Shown: piece by piece, positions 21,920 through 35,777 of the stretch
Layout of the letters: every line of letters starts with the position of its first letter
How positions within the stretch are numbered: the stretch's first letter is position 1
NCBI GenBank assembly: GCA_018417955.1
Contig: JACTVC010000009.1
Span: 620,001-684,000, forward strand
Length of the DNA stretch: 64,000 bases
Direction: 5' to 3'
From: Laccaria trichodermophora
Taxonomy: Eukaryota > Basidiomycota > Agaricomycetes > Agaricales > Hydnangiaceae
Translations under genes and position numbers: made by a program
Notes under the pieces: generated by a model
Told to the model about the DNA's origin: nothing
What the model saw: only the letters and a program-made list of their open reading frames with translations
The model's database searches: none

Positions 21920-24900
21920 TCATCCATCACCATCCATTATTCGCCTTGCTTCTAATTCCTCATCATCAACTGCACTCCCTGGCTCGGGTTCCACTTGAAA
22001 TGCGGCCCAGATACTATCTCCTTCAGGTCCGTCGACAACGAGCTCCAGTATATCTCTGGACATTTCTAGATGTTCCTCGAATGGTTCGACATTGATTGTC
22101 TAATTGAAGCATAATGACGTACCAGATAAAATCTCCAGTTCAGATCGCCCTTGACTATCAACCCATTCGGGTGGGTCTGCGTAGCTCAACCTCCCAAGCG
22201 TAACGATAAACATGTGGATAATATTATTGAAAACCCTGTTTGTTGCACGTTGGAGTTGATAGCGCAGATTCAGCGCCGGGTCTGTGCTGAATACAAGATG
22301 ATGAATAAGAAAAAGCGTCTGGTTTGTTGTGCGAATGGTGCTTGAAAAGAGGAATAGCGTTATTTCGCTACGACCTTGTATATTAAGATAACTCACGACG
22401 ACGCCGTTTCCTGCGATGACATCAAGTGCTTGGCGTCTTCCCATAGAGGCGTGGTCAGTTCGGTAAGATACAACACGAGCGATGGCATTAGTGAATACGA
22501 TTCCACGAGTGAGGTGTGGGCGTCCAAATGCGAAATGGATAATTGTGCAAAGAATTGCAGAATTGATTTCTTGAAATCTCTGGACTACAAAGCCGCGTTA
22601 TAAGGAGATCGACAGGAAGAAAGTTGACATACGTCTGCGTCTTGTCGATCGAAATCGATCAAGTGTAAGCATAATCGCTCGATGTAGATATTTTTTTGCT
22701 CTTCGTCTTCCATCCATTCATCTACTGTTCCAGAACCAGGAATAGACAGTAGCGGTCGGAAAAGCACATGGTCTGTTCTAATGGTAAATAAAGAGGAACA
22801 CCTCGAGAATTAGCACGACCTACGAGTAGAAAGAAGGGCTAAAAGTTTGCAAGCCTTGGCCAAAAGCCACGAAGGTTGTTTGGAATCAAGAAGAGTCATC
22901 ATAGCCTCTTGGTGGCAAGGTATGGCCGTGAGACTATTACATGACCCATGATTCGTCAATTCGATTTGAGATATAGAAACTACTCACCTCGGAACAAGTT
23001 CATCAGGGGTGTTGTGGCACAACGACTGCAGGAGGAGCAAAAGCTCGTCAGCGAGGTCGTCTTTATGCACGTGGGTTGCCGATGGAGCTAGCTTCTTGAC
23101 TATCAAGGTGCACAGAAAGTTAATAAAAGAGGAACCCTGATCTTCCGGCTTTTCTTGATGTGAAAAGAGGGATATTGTAAATCCCGGCAAGGAATAGACG
23201 AGAACGGAAAGAAGGTTCAGCAAGCTTGCAAGTGGCAAAAGCTTGGAAGGACGTTAGAACGGCGCATCGTGGGTGACGAAAAGTGGTACTCACCTGATCG
23301 GCAGTGCTTAGGATGGTGGCTATCATAAACAAAGATTTACATATGGCGTCCAATGAGAGGTTGTAATTGTTGTCCGAGGACGTGTTTGCAACAGTTTGAA
23401 AAACCTCCGAGCAAGCGATAGCGTAATCTTCAGCTAGCCTGTCCGTCTCGACGACAGCGAGGGAAACACCAAGAAGCACTTGAAAAGTGATTTCCCCGAG
23501 TTTAGGACGAGCGTGCGTCAAAATTATCTGGCACAGCTATAAAGGGTAAATTTAGACTTTTTTAAAAACTGATACGCGGAAAACCTGGACCTCAGCTTTC
23601 CAGTTTGTTGGACCAAGGAAATTCAATTCTTCCAGCGTCAGTTCCCCCTCGCTGTCTTCCGCCATAACGGCATCACCATCGTCATCCAAAACTCGGAGTG
23701 AAGTCGGAACTGTGTGGCCGGCAGGGGGTTGCACCACAGTATCAGTGTCTAGCATGCGGTCAAAGTCATTTTGTTGGTGGAGAGGTGGTGGACTGCTGAA
23801 GCGTTGTGGATTACGCTGTGAGCGGCTAGGAGACCGTAAATCATGAAAGAACGAATCATCATCTTCTGCCTTCGCCTTTTCCTTATTAGCACGAGACTTC
23901 ATTGGACGTAGAGGTGTGGATGCGACAAAAGAATTCTGAAATCCGGGCAGCATTCCAGCTTTTTTCGTTTTCGAAGGGGATAAGCGAGACCGACTCGGGG
24001 ATTCCCTCAATGAAGGTAGGCGTTGCGGCTTCAAAGGTGTTTCTTGAGAAAAGCTTTTGGAGGGGCCCTGTTCATAATGATTAGAATTCCAATTGCGCAT
24101 CTGGACTGGTATAGCTAAAGGAGTAGAGGGCGGTTCTCGGAGAACTTTCTTAGCACGGGAGGACATAGGAGGTTTACGAAGGGAAGCTTCTAATTCGTGT
24201 TGCTGGTGAGGAGATGAGAATTTCTCTGGTACGGAGAGAGGTGCTCACTTTGAAGATGTACTGGGTCTTCAAGCTCTCCATCTCCTCCTTCAACTCTTTT
24301 TGCAATTGAACCCTCTTTGCATCAGCCTCATCTTTTGCCACTTTCAGCTTAGCTATCTGAGCTGAGTGATTTTGGGAGGTCTGAGCGGCCGAGAAGGTTA
24401 ATCCATTGTATAGCTGATACCAACCCAGCGTCTCACCTTTTCAATGGACTTCCTGAGGATGCTCACTTCGCCCTCCTTGGCTATCCTCGCATCTAACGCT
24501 TCCTTCAAAGCAGTTTGTATTCTGGTGTTTTCTTCGCGCAGCTGGAAATGATATTGTTTTGGTATCCAAAGACATTGAGATGCTGATGCTTGAATCCGAC
24601 CTCGTCCAATTTTTTCTGATACTCTAACATTTGACCCTCGAGTGGGTGCGCGGGTGACATAATGCCTGAGGGACTACTAGTCTTCCGTTTCGCTGACGAC
24701 GCGATAGTTGATATTGGCTTTGTATGTTGATGGGATGAGAGTTGCCTTTGATTTTGTGAGAGGTGAACAGAAGGAAAACGCGAAGCCGGTGCTCCTGCAG
24801 GTTGGTAAACCGCAGAGCTCGCTTCGTAGAGGTGGGTTGGAGCTAAGGGCGTGCCAACGGTAGAACGTTTCGCACCAGTGGGTTCCACACCATACGTGCC

Positions 24901-25119
24901 ATCTCCATGTAACGAGATCTCTGGTAAGTCGTCGAGATTGTCATGGGAAATCGTGCGTGCACCAATGCCTGGCTTCCAGCCAGCACTTGTCTTGAGCTTC
25001 TTAGTCACTGGATCAAGGCTAGTAGATTGAGTAAGATACTTTTGTTCCTCCTGGTCCAAAATTGCAAGGGTCTGTTCATCGAAGATAAAGTCGTCTGGAT
25101 AGTCGTCAGAGTCGTCCAT
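21920..25119 (-). CDS. ATRIP/Rad26-like DNA-damage checkpoint protein
   Basis: Probable partner of the ATR/Mec1 kinase that binds RPA-coated single-stranded DNA. Eleven exons on the minus strand: 25119-24601, 24541-24437, 24380-24249, 24202-23585, 23536-23294, 23241-22988, 22933-22820, 22777-22633, 22584-22397, 22340-22123, 22053-21920 (889 aa; frames close). The N terminus is acidic (MDDSDDYPDDFIFDEQTL) as in RPA-binding regions. A coiled coil (LREENTRIQTALKEALDARI onwards, exons 2-3) and a basic SPSR-rich linker follow, then a long leucine-rich all-helical C terminus. This acidic/coiled-coil/helical order is that of ATRIP, Ddc2 and S. pombe Rad26. Sequence identity to these is always low, so the assignment is probable, not proven. 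The last acceptor (CCAGAG) is the frame-keeping choice. Confidence 0.7.
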
Positions 25120-25258
25120 ACTTCCAAGTCAGAATGTTGTCAACTTGGTAAGATACGTTGATTACATAAGATTCTTGATTGCATCTCGGTCCCTTCATCA
25201 GAGTGACTGGGTACTTCACTTGCCATCGACGAGCCACATACAAGAGCGACGACTTTCA
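25120..25258. promoter_or_regulatory. 139-bp bidirectional promoter
   Basis: Only 139 bp separate the start codons of the minus-strand ATRIP-like gene and the plus-strand UPF2 gene, so both promoters and 5' UTRs must share or overlap this interval. No clear TATA box is present. Confidence 0.6.
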
Positions 25259-28200
25259 ATGGAATCGGCACAAAATGGAACACAATCAAGGTTAGACGAC
25301 GAGAGGGCTCGCCACGTCAGGCGGCTCAAGCTGAAGGAGCTCAACGCCACTCATCGTCTGCAAGGTATGCAACTTGCATACCGCGCTGGGACATATTCAT
25401 AATATCAGGTTTTCCAATTAGAGTCGGAAAAACTAGACTCATCGTTAAAGCGCCATACCGCTCTTATCAAACGAATTCGTCAATCAATGGCGGCAGACAA
25501 TAAGGAGCAAATCTTGAAAGATATTGATTCTCTGTCGTTGGAGAAATATATCGACGAAATAGCTGGGGCTGTGGTGGAAGGTCTCACGCGATGTAAGACC
25601 GAGAAAGACGTTTGGGGGGCAGTTGAGGTACATACTAAAAATGCCCAATGCCCGAGGAGAGTGTCGATGACTGTTCTAGATCATCTCCCCTCTGCATCGC
25701 CGCTTTCCGAAGACGTTTACTCCCGAGTTTGTATCTGCGTTGTCCGTGGCCATCAGTCCACCCTCACGGGCGTCTCTGATCAGTATGGCACCAGAGCAGA
25801 GGGAGAAGGAGGACAACGCTCGGGTCATACGTCAGCGTCCTATCCTTCGAGTTTGTTCAGAACTTGCTTTGGTTGGCATAATCAAGGACAGCTCAGAAAG
25901 GAGTGGCGCGGAGTGGGTCATGAAGGCGGTGAAAGATCTGGTATGTTTTGCTTGAGTGTGTGTCGCGGAGACTAACTCAGTATACAGCTATCCAACGATC
26001 CCACCCTGTCATCTCTACCATTACTCACAACTTTTTTAAAGTCATATTCCCGGCCTTATCTTGGGGTGGTTGCACCTGCTGCGCACAAACAAATTCCAAT
26101 CAATTCGGACTCGCCAACAGACGACGAGGATGCGGGAGGCCAATTTCCGCCTATCTTGAGAGAAGAGGACGAGTTGGTCGAGCGTGATATACGTGACCGT
26201 TTCAAGCGGATGTGTGAAGGGTATTTCGATAACGTCTGCAAGAAATTGGTAATTGAGCATAAAGTAAGTTGTTTCATCGTCCGAATCCTCGATGCTCAAT
26301 TGGAAAACTCAGCGCCTTCAAGAACAAGATAAACGAAATCATGAAGCCTATATTCGTTCCGGTGAAATCTTCGAAGATCGTCAGCAAGCCTACGAAAAAA
26401 TGACGAAAGGCTATGAAAAGCTCTTGGCCAGTTGCCAGTCTCTGTCCGAACTGCTTTACCTTCCCCTTCCCTCGCTTCCGACGATGTCACAAAAATCGGA
26501 TTCTATTCAGATCGGCGCGAATTCGAGCTCACTCTTGGGGGATACTGACGAAGTGATCATAACTGGCGGCAAGTGGGAAGACGAGGAGGAACGTCGATTT
26601 TTTGAAGATGTCCAGGACTTGAAAGACTTTGTTCCAAGCAGCGTTTTAGGGATTGATGACTCAAGCGACAGTGAAGAGGAGAATAGCAAGGAGAAAGAGA
26701 AGGAGAGGGTGGACCGGGAAAAGGACGAAGTAAGGAAGTTGGAAGAGGAATTAGAGAAACTCGCGGATGGTGCAAACGGGCCAAATATCAATGGCGGCAA
26801 TGGAAGTGCTGAATTTAAATTGGATGATGGGGAAGAGTAAGGGTTATGCTCCTCTGCTCATCGCACTCTCATTCTCCTCCTTGCCTATAGCGCTACGACT
26901 CCGACAGCTGGAACGCCAAGAGCGACAACACCGCCACTTTCACCGCAGCTCGCTCCTCAAGGCCCCTCTCAGTTATTGACAGCCCTTCTCGTTCGGCTTC
27001 CAGATGCTACCAACCGTGCTCTGATCGATCAAGCTGCAATTGATTTTGCTTTTTTGAACTCTAAGGCCGCGCGAAGGCGCCTTGTAAAGGTGTGTTACCC
27101 CACTTCCGCAAGGACCCATTATCCAATTTAAATGCAGTTCATGTCGCAAGTACCGAAGAATCGAACAGATCTTTTACCGCATTATTCAAGACTGATTGCG
27201 ACGCTGAATAAGTACATGCCGGATATTGGCACCGAGGTTGTAGCGACGGTCAGCGTTTCCTTTGGCATCACCCGACTGTGCCTCACGGTGTCCGGCAGCT
27301 CGACGAAGAATTCCGCTATCTTCAAAGGAAGAAAAATGTTCTGAAGGAGCTGGCAGAAGTCAGACTCAAAGTAAGTCTCATTCGCAGAACCCGTTGCTCT
27401 TTATTCAACCCCAGACTAGAACATCATCTTTCTTTCAAACTTGACCAAATTCCGAATCGTACCCCCTCACGTTATTCTCCACATGTTCAAAGTCTGCTTG
27501 GATGATTTTTCGGGAACCAACGTGGAGAATATTGCTTTGCTATTAGAAGGATGTGGTAGATTTTTGCTTAGGAGTGAAGATACTAGCGAGAGATTCGGAA
27601 CTATGGTACATCATCCCCCCCTTCATACCGGATGAAACTAATCTCGAGGACAGTTGGAACTGATGAGGCGAAAGCAAAGTATGCAGCATTTTGACCAACG
27701 TCAGTTGTTGTTGTTGGAGAACGCCTATTATCAGGTGACTAATTATGGTTAATATATAAAAACAGTCAAATGACCTTTTCCAGTGTAATCCTCCTGAGCG
27801 GGCTCCAAGGCAGGAGAAGCTCCGAACCCCCATGGAACTTTTTATCCGCCATCTGATTTACGATGTTTTGGCCAAGAGGACCATTGACAAAGTTCTCAAA
27901 TTAGTGCGTAAATTGGATTGGGAGAACGATGAGGTGCGGCGAATCCTCCACAAAGTGTTCACGAAGTCTTGGAAAATCAAATACGGTAACATCAGTCTGT
28001 TGGCTATGTTGACATACGATCTGCAAAGGTACCGACCAACCTTCGCGATTGCCGTGGTCGATCAAGTACTCGAAGACGTGCGAAGGGGTTTGGAACAAAA
28101 TGTTTACAGCACAAATCAGAGAAGAGTAGCGACCGTGAAATATCTCGGAGAGCTATATATCTATCGCCTCCTTAGCTCGGGAATCATTTTCGATACTCTC

Positions 28201-29477
28201 TGGTCTATTGTAACATTTGGCCACCGTGCGTATTTTCCATCAACTTTTTGAAACTCATCACTGATGATGTGCGCAGCTGATGGAAGACCACTCCCACATC
28301 AAGCAGTCCCTCTCGACATGCCCGATGATTTCTTCCGCATTCGTCTTGTTTGCGTCCTTCTGGATACCTGTGGGATGTGTTTTGACCGAGGAACGCAGAA
28401 GAAGAAATTGGACAATTTTTTGACTTTTTTCCAGGTAAGGCAGCTCCTCCCTCGTCAGGAATCTATTTTCAGAAATTATCCAGTATTATGTCTTCTGCAA
28501 AGAGTCGTTGCCTATGGATGTGGACTTTATGCTCACAGATTCACTTGAGGCTGTCAGGCCCAAGTTAGAAATGGCAAAAACTCTCGAGCAAGCGGCCATA
28601 GCAGTCGACGATATGTTCAATTCCACTTTCCTAACAACCGGTAAGGCATAACTTATCCAGGGAATGCTCTCATCGATAGCTAACTGAACGACTTAGGCAG
28701 TGGTGATGACAGCGGTGACGACAGTGGTGAAGAGGGGGAACGACGGGACGAAGAGCAGCAAGCCGAGGAGGAGGAGGAAGATCTTGGTGAACAAGACTCA
28801 CCGGTTTGTCAATTTGCCGAGATTGAGAGACAATATTGAGTAACGCACTGAAACGCAGATGGACGAACGTGCCCCATCGCCAGATCAGGAAATTGTCCTT
28901 TCGGCCAGCAATAGTTCGCAGGACAACCTTGGCCCCTCTGAAGAAGCTGACGCTGAATTTGCGAAAGAGCTCGCAAAATTAGTCACTGATAATTCGGCTG
29001 AATCGCGAAAAGTGGACAAGAAGACTGCTTTGGCGCTTTGGGATTCGGCTGTCCTGCCTCCAGCTGCAAGAAAAAAGCGAACGGATGATGTTGACGACGA
29101 CACGGCTGGTGATTCGGTTAACGGGCATAACATAACCAACTTCACAGTTATTACGAAACGTGGCAATAAGCAGCTGGTTTGTGGTCAGTTCTCAGTCAGT
29201 TCTTGGTCTTCACGTTATTTTTGGTAGATGCGTCAACTTGCTGTCCCGTCCGAATCGGCGTTGGCTGTACACACTCGATCTGCACAATTACAAGACAAGG
29301 TCGAGCAACAACACTTGAAGCGACTCGTCCTCGATTATGAACAACGAGAAGAAGCTGAAGAATTGAGAGGTCGGTTCTTCTCATAGTCGCAGAGCAGGAT
29401 GCTTTATCTTTATCTTTATCATAGCGCTCGAAGCTCGCAATCGCGCTGGAGCCATCAAGATTCGATATATTGGATAA
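25259..29477 (+). CDS. UPF2: nonsense-mediated mRNA decay factor UPF2
   Basis: Scaffold of the cytoplasmic NMD surveillance complex, linking UPF1 with UPF3 on mRNAs with premature stops. Seventeen exons, the main ones 25422-25627, 25680-25940, 25988-26263, 26313-26836, 27784-28225 and 28859-29176; first 25259-25365 minus its last base (ends 25364), last 29425-29477 (1132 aa; frames close). Three MIF4G-type helical blocks are visible: about residues 45-300 (LKRHTALIKRIRQSM...), 430-600 (LPDATNRALIDQAAIDFAFL) and 630-830 (MELFIRHLIYDVLAKRTIDK). Acidic linkers separate the first two blocks and follow the third, and the UPF1-binding C-terminal region FTVITKRGNKQL closes the protein, as in the family. 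It faces the ATRIP-like gene. Confidence 0.95.
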
Positions 29478-29987
29478 CACGCTCGCAGCCAACCTTGCAT
29501 CACGTCCTTGTTGACCGTCTCCACTTGCATGGTAGTGTTCAGCTGCCCCTCAGTGTGCCCACCTGTGCCCAAGGCCGTCGCTTCCTTCATGACAAGCTGC
29601 CTGGAATGGCTTTGCTTTGCTTGAAGAGCGAACTACCTTGATATCGATGCGGGTTCCATCACCTGTCATGCATTGGCTGCATCAATATGACGGCCAGACC
29701 CTGCTATGGAATAAAGAATGGAATTGTGGAACTGTGATCTGTACCTTCGACAATACTATGCACCATGAATATCATTACACTTTGGATGGAAACGGAGCTT
29801 AGCCCTGAAGTGGGGGCAATGAAATATCATCTAATATCATATGTATCCGAATTTGATGCTGGTTAGATGGCTTAATTAGGCTATAAATGACGCGACGACG
29901 CCAAGCCTCTCCCGACGTCAAGGTCAGCCCCACATTTTCAGCCCGCGACGCATCTTGTATACATGAGGCCGGGTCCTTGAACTAGCA
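29478..29987. other. intergenic region
   Basis: 510 bp between UPF2 and the kinase gene on the same strand. It contains the UPF2 3' end and the kinase promoter. Short open frames on both strands lack splice support or family resemblance. Confidence 0.4.
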
Positions 29988-31612
29988 ATGTCCAACTCAC
30001 CAGATGCAAACCCTCTCGAACCATTTGAACCAATTCAAACAACAACCTGTCTTCAAACCGCCAACAACCGCCGGCGAAAACTCAACCAATATTCACGAGG
30101 GATAAAAATTGGGAAAGGGAGACACGGAGACGTATATTTATGCAAAGATGACAATCACAACGGCCTCGAAGTTGTCCGTCATCGTCGCTTTTGTACCAAC
30201 GTCGAGTCAGCTGAACTTCTTATACTTAGGCAGTCAAGGCTGTAAAGCGCAGCAACCCTCGCGACAAAATAAAACTCCTGCGCAAGAATTATCAACAAAC
30301 GGAGCAGTCTACGAATGACAAACATCCCTGGAGCAGCACGGAGAACAGCATCAGGAAGGAGATCGCCATCATGAGGAAATGTCGACACCCGAACCTGGTC
30401 CGATTGTTGGAAGTGATCGACGACCCCCGGCAGGAAAAAATCTACATAGGTAAGACACGTTGCTTGATTATCTTTACCTTCTAGTCTTTTCTTGAATGTC
30501 CCATGCTGTTTTTGTCAGGGCCCCGTTTGCGTAATATATACTCTTGCCATTCAGTGACAACTTTTTCCCCCAGTAATGGAATACATTCCAGGAGGACCGG
30601 TGGAATGGACAGATTCCAATCAAGAGCCTATATTGACGTTGAGGCAAATACGATGTATCATGCGAGACGTGATTCTTGGCCTTGAATATTGTGCGCCGTC
30701 TCCTTGCTTATCATGAACAGTTGCTCAAGATGCATCCAGTACATCACCAAGGTATCATACATCGTGATATCAAACCCGCAAATATAATCTACACTACTGA
30801 CCGCCAGTCGGTAAAGATTATTGACTTCGGTGTCGCTCACTTTTCACCACCTATCCACTGGAAGAAGACGCATGAGGGCACACGGGATGCTATCGAGGAT
30901 GCTGCCCTCTTTCCCGATTCTGATCTCCTAAAAAGGATAGGAACCCCGTCTTTCCTCTCACCTGAGGTTGTTTGGTTTGCAGACGCTAACGTGGAATTTG
31001 CGTCCTCCGCGTCGTCGGAAACCTTCTCGCCAAGTTCGGCCGGAAGTCATTCGGCCACTACAATTGCTTTGGCGGAACCCGTACCAAAAGAGCGACCGCC
31101 AATAACGAAGGCAATAGATATCTGGTCGCTTGCCATAACATTTTATTGCCTTCTTTTTGGGCATACACCATTCAACGTCCCCACTTCGGCAAACGAAAAC
31201 ATACACCATAATGAGTTCATGCTCTATAAACAGATATGCACCCAAGATTGGCCTCTGGACCCACACATGGGTGTTGAGCGTGTCAAAACGGGAGGGAGAC
31301 GGCCAAAAGACTCGACGAGCGAAGGTTTTCTCATAGATCAATTGTTGGATGGAATGCTGCAGAAAAACCCAAGCAAAAGAACGTCCCTCGTCGAGCTCAA
31401 GGTCAGTCAGCCTCTTGACATCAGGCTTTCCTCTGCTGATTACGACCTGTGCGCAGAAGCACCCATGGTTTCTTTGTGACATCCCCGATGCCAAGGAATG
31501 GTTGCGGTCAACTTCACCAGGAGGAGATGAAGATTTATCTTCACTGACAAGTTGTCAATGGTTGAAAGACGTTAGTCGCAGGCTTTCGAGGATCGTTTCC
31601 ATTTCTCGCTAG
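29988..31612 (+). CDS. CaMKK-type serine/threonine protein kinase
   Basis: Five exons: 29988-30177, 30234-30449, 30574-30690, 30740-31401, 31457-31612 (446 aa; frames close). The kinase domain fills most of the protein: glycine loop GKGRHGDVYL, beta-3 lysine in VVLKAVKR, catalytic loop HRDIKPANIIY, metal-binding DFG in KIIDFGVA, and activation loop ending GTPSFLSPE. An insert of serines and acidic residues lies between the DFG and the GTP-S-F-LSPE segment. The order EYIPGGPVEW, then IIHRDIKP, then GTPSFLSPE is that of CaMKK/SNF1-activating kinases (S. pombe Ssp1, yeast Sak1/Tos3/Elm1). The likely substrate is therefore AMP-activated kinase, by inference. There is little outside the kinase domain. 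Confidence 0.88.
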
Positions 31613-31860
31613 CCCGTTTGTTTCGCTGTTCCGTACTTGCATTCGTTTGTACCTCTACCACATGTACGTTCGTATATTGATACCCTCATGCTCTTCCCTA
31701 CAATTCTCCCATTAGATTGCAAAATGTTATCTACATATTTAGTCACCTGATGCACAACGTGGAGGCGCGACTTTGCTGGCAAAAAAAATGGACACCGTCA
31801 ACGCCTCCTCTCATCACCCTGTTCTTGAAAGACAATCCAGTTACATTTTAAACGTCAACC

Positions 31861-34800
31861 ATGTCCATGAAAGCAGTTAGTCGTCTCCTATTTTCAAGAA
31901 ACCCAAAAATTTCTATAATCCGTTTAGATCGTCAAATGTAGATCCTCCCTCATACATTCAAGCTTGAACCCGATTCTAACAATGAAGCTCAGCTGTTATC
32001 TCTGGAGATTCTCTTATTTTACGTGGGCGTCCTGGACCTCAAGGTCAACCTCCAAAGGAAAGGTGTGCACCTTGTCACACGATCTTGGCTGGTTATGAGA
32101 CTAACTGTTTGAACGATATTTGTAGGGTTCTACATCTTGCGGACTTGACAGCTCCTCGACCAGGGATATCTACAAGGGAGGATGAAGTGCGTGCTAATTG
32201 CGCTACAACCCCCTGATGCTGAGTACCCATTGTTAGCCATGGGCTTTTGAATCTCGCGAATTCCTTCGCGCGATGGCCGTAGGAAAAGAAATGTCTTTTA
32301 CCTCCATCCATTCTCTTCCATCTAACGATGATATCCCCCGCGATCTGGGGAGTGCAGAAATCAATGGAGTCGATTTAAGTTCGGAGCTTCTTAAGCATGG
32401 GTGGGCTAAACTGAAGGAAATCAAGCGAGAACCTACAGAAGAGGATCTGAGGAAAAGGGACATTGAAAACGAGGCAAGAACTGCGGGAAAAGGTATCTGG
32501 AATCCCCATGGTCAACAAGTGAGATGTCTTGACCTACCGGCGGGTTGCGTGTCTTAATTCCAAACGTAGGCACGCGTAGTCCACCACACCATGCCTGTTG
32601 ATTCACAAGCCTTTGTTACCGAATGGAAGGGGAAACCGCTCGATGGTATGGTAGATTCCCTTTTCCCATACTCCCATTAATCTCGGTCTTTTAGCGATTG
32701 TCGAGCAGGTCAGGGATGGCACAACGCTCCGCGTCCGGTTGCTGATTCCTGACGGAGACCACCAAATGGTCAACATTGCTTTAGCAGGCGTACGTAGTGC
32801 AAAGGTTTCCACGAAGCAAGGCGAGCCATCTGAGCCATGGGGTGAGGAGGTAAGTTGCGGTCATATTTTGCATGGGCACGCGCTCATCTTCGTCATTGGT
32901 TTGATAGGCCAAATTCTTCACAGAATCCAGACTGCTTCAACGACCAGTTCGCGTGCAAATTCTCTCGCTCCCGACTACAACCGCAACGCCATTCCAATCC
33001 AGCGCAAACCCAACTGCGCCGCCTTCAGCTAGCATATTCATAGGGACAGGTTTGTGGTTAATGCTAGCCTCTTGAAATCCCCTGATTTTTAACTTCATTC
33101 AGTACTACACCCGGCCGGAAACGTTGCGGAATTCTTAGTGTCCGCTGGACTAGCTCGCGTTGTTGACTGGCATGCAGGTATGCTGGCGAGCAGTGGTGGC
33201 ATGGAACGTCTGCGCGCTGCAGAAAAACATGCCAAGGAGCATCGCCTATGTCTATATGCCAACGCCCCCGTCCCCTCCTTAAACTCAGGTAAGGCGGATG
33301 GCGCCACGAGTAGCGGACACTCCCGGACTTTTGACGCGACTGTTGTCCGAGTGTGGAGTGGCGACCAAGTTTCTGTTGTCGAGAAAGATACTGGAAAAGA
33401 GCGTCGCTTGCAACTTAGCTCGACCAGGGGGCCAAAGTGAGTCTCCATTGTCTCCTTCAGTCCAGGTTCATTGAATTGATCGCCCGACCAGACTTTCGGA
33501 TCCTCGTCAGGCGTATTATGCACAGGAAGCTAAGGAATTCCTTCGCAAGAAACTTATTGGCAAACACGTCAAAGTTCATGTCGACTTTGTTCGCCCTCGT
33601 GAGGGAGACTACGAAGAACGCGAATGCGCTACTATTCGCTATGGTGGCCAGAGCGCGTAGGTTTGGTATGCACCTGACACCACTTGATCATTAATTCTTG
33701 CCAGGAATATTGCTGAACAGCTCATTGAAAAAGGGTTGGCCAGTATCGTACGCCACAAACGCGACGACGAGGACCGCTCTCAGGATTATGATAAATTAAT
33801 GGCAGCAGAGCAAATGTAAGTCTGGTTGTCAAAGTCGTCTTGATATACCCTAACACCCTGGCAGAGCCGTTGCCGAGACACGTGGGATTCACTCTGGAAA
33901 GGAAATTCCTGCACCAAAACAACCTCTAAATATATCGGAGGTTTGTATTCACTACCCGTTTAATGAACATATTTTGATGCTTTGTGTAGGCAGTCAACCG
34001 TGCAACTCAGTTCCTCAGCGGATTCAAACGATCAGGTAGAATACCAGCCGTTGTCGACTATGTTGCTGCGGGATCACGGTTCAAGTTTGTTTTTGAACTT
34101 GTCCTCCCATTTATCAAATACTGATATTAAACATAGAATTTTTCTACCAAAGGATAACCAGACTTTGACTTTAGTGCTCGGAGGTGAGGCCTGAGGGGTC
34201 AAACGATATTGAGCTTGTCTCTTATGCCATGCACAGGTATTCGGGCCCCACGCACATCGCGCAGTCCTTCTGATAAAGGCGAACCTTATGGTACTGAATC
34301 CGCTGATTTTGCTTCGCGAAGATATATGCAACGCGATATCGAATTTGAAGTCGATAGCATCGACAAATCTGGAGGGTTTATTGGAGCACTTTACTTCAAT
34401 AAGACGGAAAACGTCGCAATCACACTGGTTAAGGAAGGACTCGCAACTGTTCACGACTTTTCGGCTGAAGGTCTTTCTTGGGCTCGTCAGCTCTACGATG
34501 CTGAGGTCAGACCATTCGTTGATCGAAGTACCTGGGTAATCATTGTTATTATTAGAGCGAAGCCAAGGAAGCCAGGCGGAATGTTCGTCCATAACACTTC
34601 TCTCAAGAATTGACTTTTTATTTACTGCAGATTTGGTCTGACTATGACGAAGAGGCTTCGAAGGCTGCCGAAGTCCCTGAGGAAAAGAACGAAACCGGAC
34701 CTCTGAAGCCTGAATATCTCGATGTGATCATTAGTGACGTGCGTACTAGGAATGGTTTTGGTTTCTCTGTTCAAATCCTGAACACGGAAGGTGAAAGGTT

Positions 34801-35521
34801 TAGGGGCCTCCGAATTCATTGTCTGATGTTATTTTGGCAGGCATTGCATCCCTCGAAAAGCTTATGCGCGATTTTTCTATACACCACAAATCACCAGTCG
34901 CAAGCCCGCGAGGCTTTGTGCCCAAAGGTGGCGATCTAGTTTCCGCCAAGTTCTCTGACGGTGCATGGTACCGAGCGAAAATTCGTCGCGCATCGCCCAT
35001 CAAAAAAGAAGCAGAAGTGACCTTCATCGACTACGGTAATCAGGACACTGTGGCCTTCTCGAATATTCGGCCACTCGACCCCAAATTTCGTTCATTACCA
35101 GGCCAGGCACATGACGCACGATTAAGGTATTGAGCTGCCAATCAACAATGGGAGACGTTTAACAAGATTCATCTATAGCTTCATCAAGTTTGCCTCGCCA
35201 GATAGCGACTACTATGCCGATGCGATCGACCGTTTCAGAATACTATGCGAAGGTCGAAAGCTTGTGGCCAATATTGACCACAAAGAAGGGTCTCTACTAC
35301 ACCTGCGACTCATGGACCCGACGGAATCTGCAAGCCGGGACCCACTTGCCTGTATCAATGCAGATCTGCTGAGTGAAGGCCTCGCTTTGATAGATCGCAA
35401 AGGTTGCAAATATATTGCATCATATCCTCAGGTTACAAAAAAGCTCCAAGCATCTGTGGCCGTTGCGAAGCGAGATCGGGCTGGCATGTTTGAGTTTGGC
35501 GATGTTGAGGAAGACGAGTAG
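31861..35521 (+). CDS. Tudor-SN (SND1-like) staphylococcal-nuclease/Tudor protein
   Basis: Multifunctional RNA-binding protein of RNA decay, splicing and stress granules. Nineteen exons (907 aa; frames close), beginning with a 15-nt exon 31861-31875 and a 10-nt exon 31928-31937, then 31993-32062, 32126-32186, 32237-32518; the last is 35179-35521. Four successive SNase-like repeats are visible (starts near [54 protein letters not shown] and [18 protein letters not shown]). A Tudor domain follows, with [19 protein letters not shown] and [11 protein letters not shown] fifth, split SNase fold closes the protein ([16 protein letters not shown]). This architecture is diagnostic. Confidence 0.95.
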
Positions 35522-35777
35522 TTTTCACGCTACATAATCGTGAAAGCAGGCAGCAGCTGGGCAGTATTGGTTGAATCCCCTTCTAGGGGTACTCGTGGGT
35601 GATAATCTACGGACTTACTAGTGAAAACGCAAAATACCTTTGAGGAGCATTTCAGTTATCTATTGGGTGGGACTGCCACCCCAAGGTGAAGATTTTATGA
35701 GGGTCCGATTCAATTGAGGGTGCATGTATCATGATCACAAAAGTACCATTGTCGGCAATTTCGGGCCGTTTCTCTTC

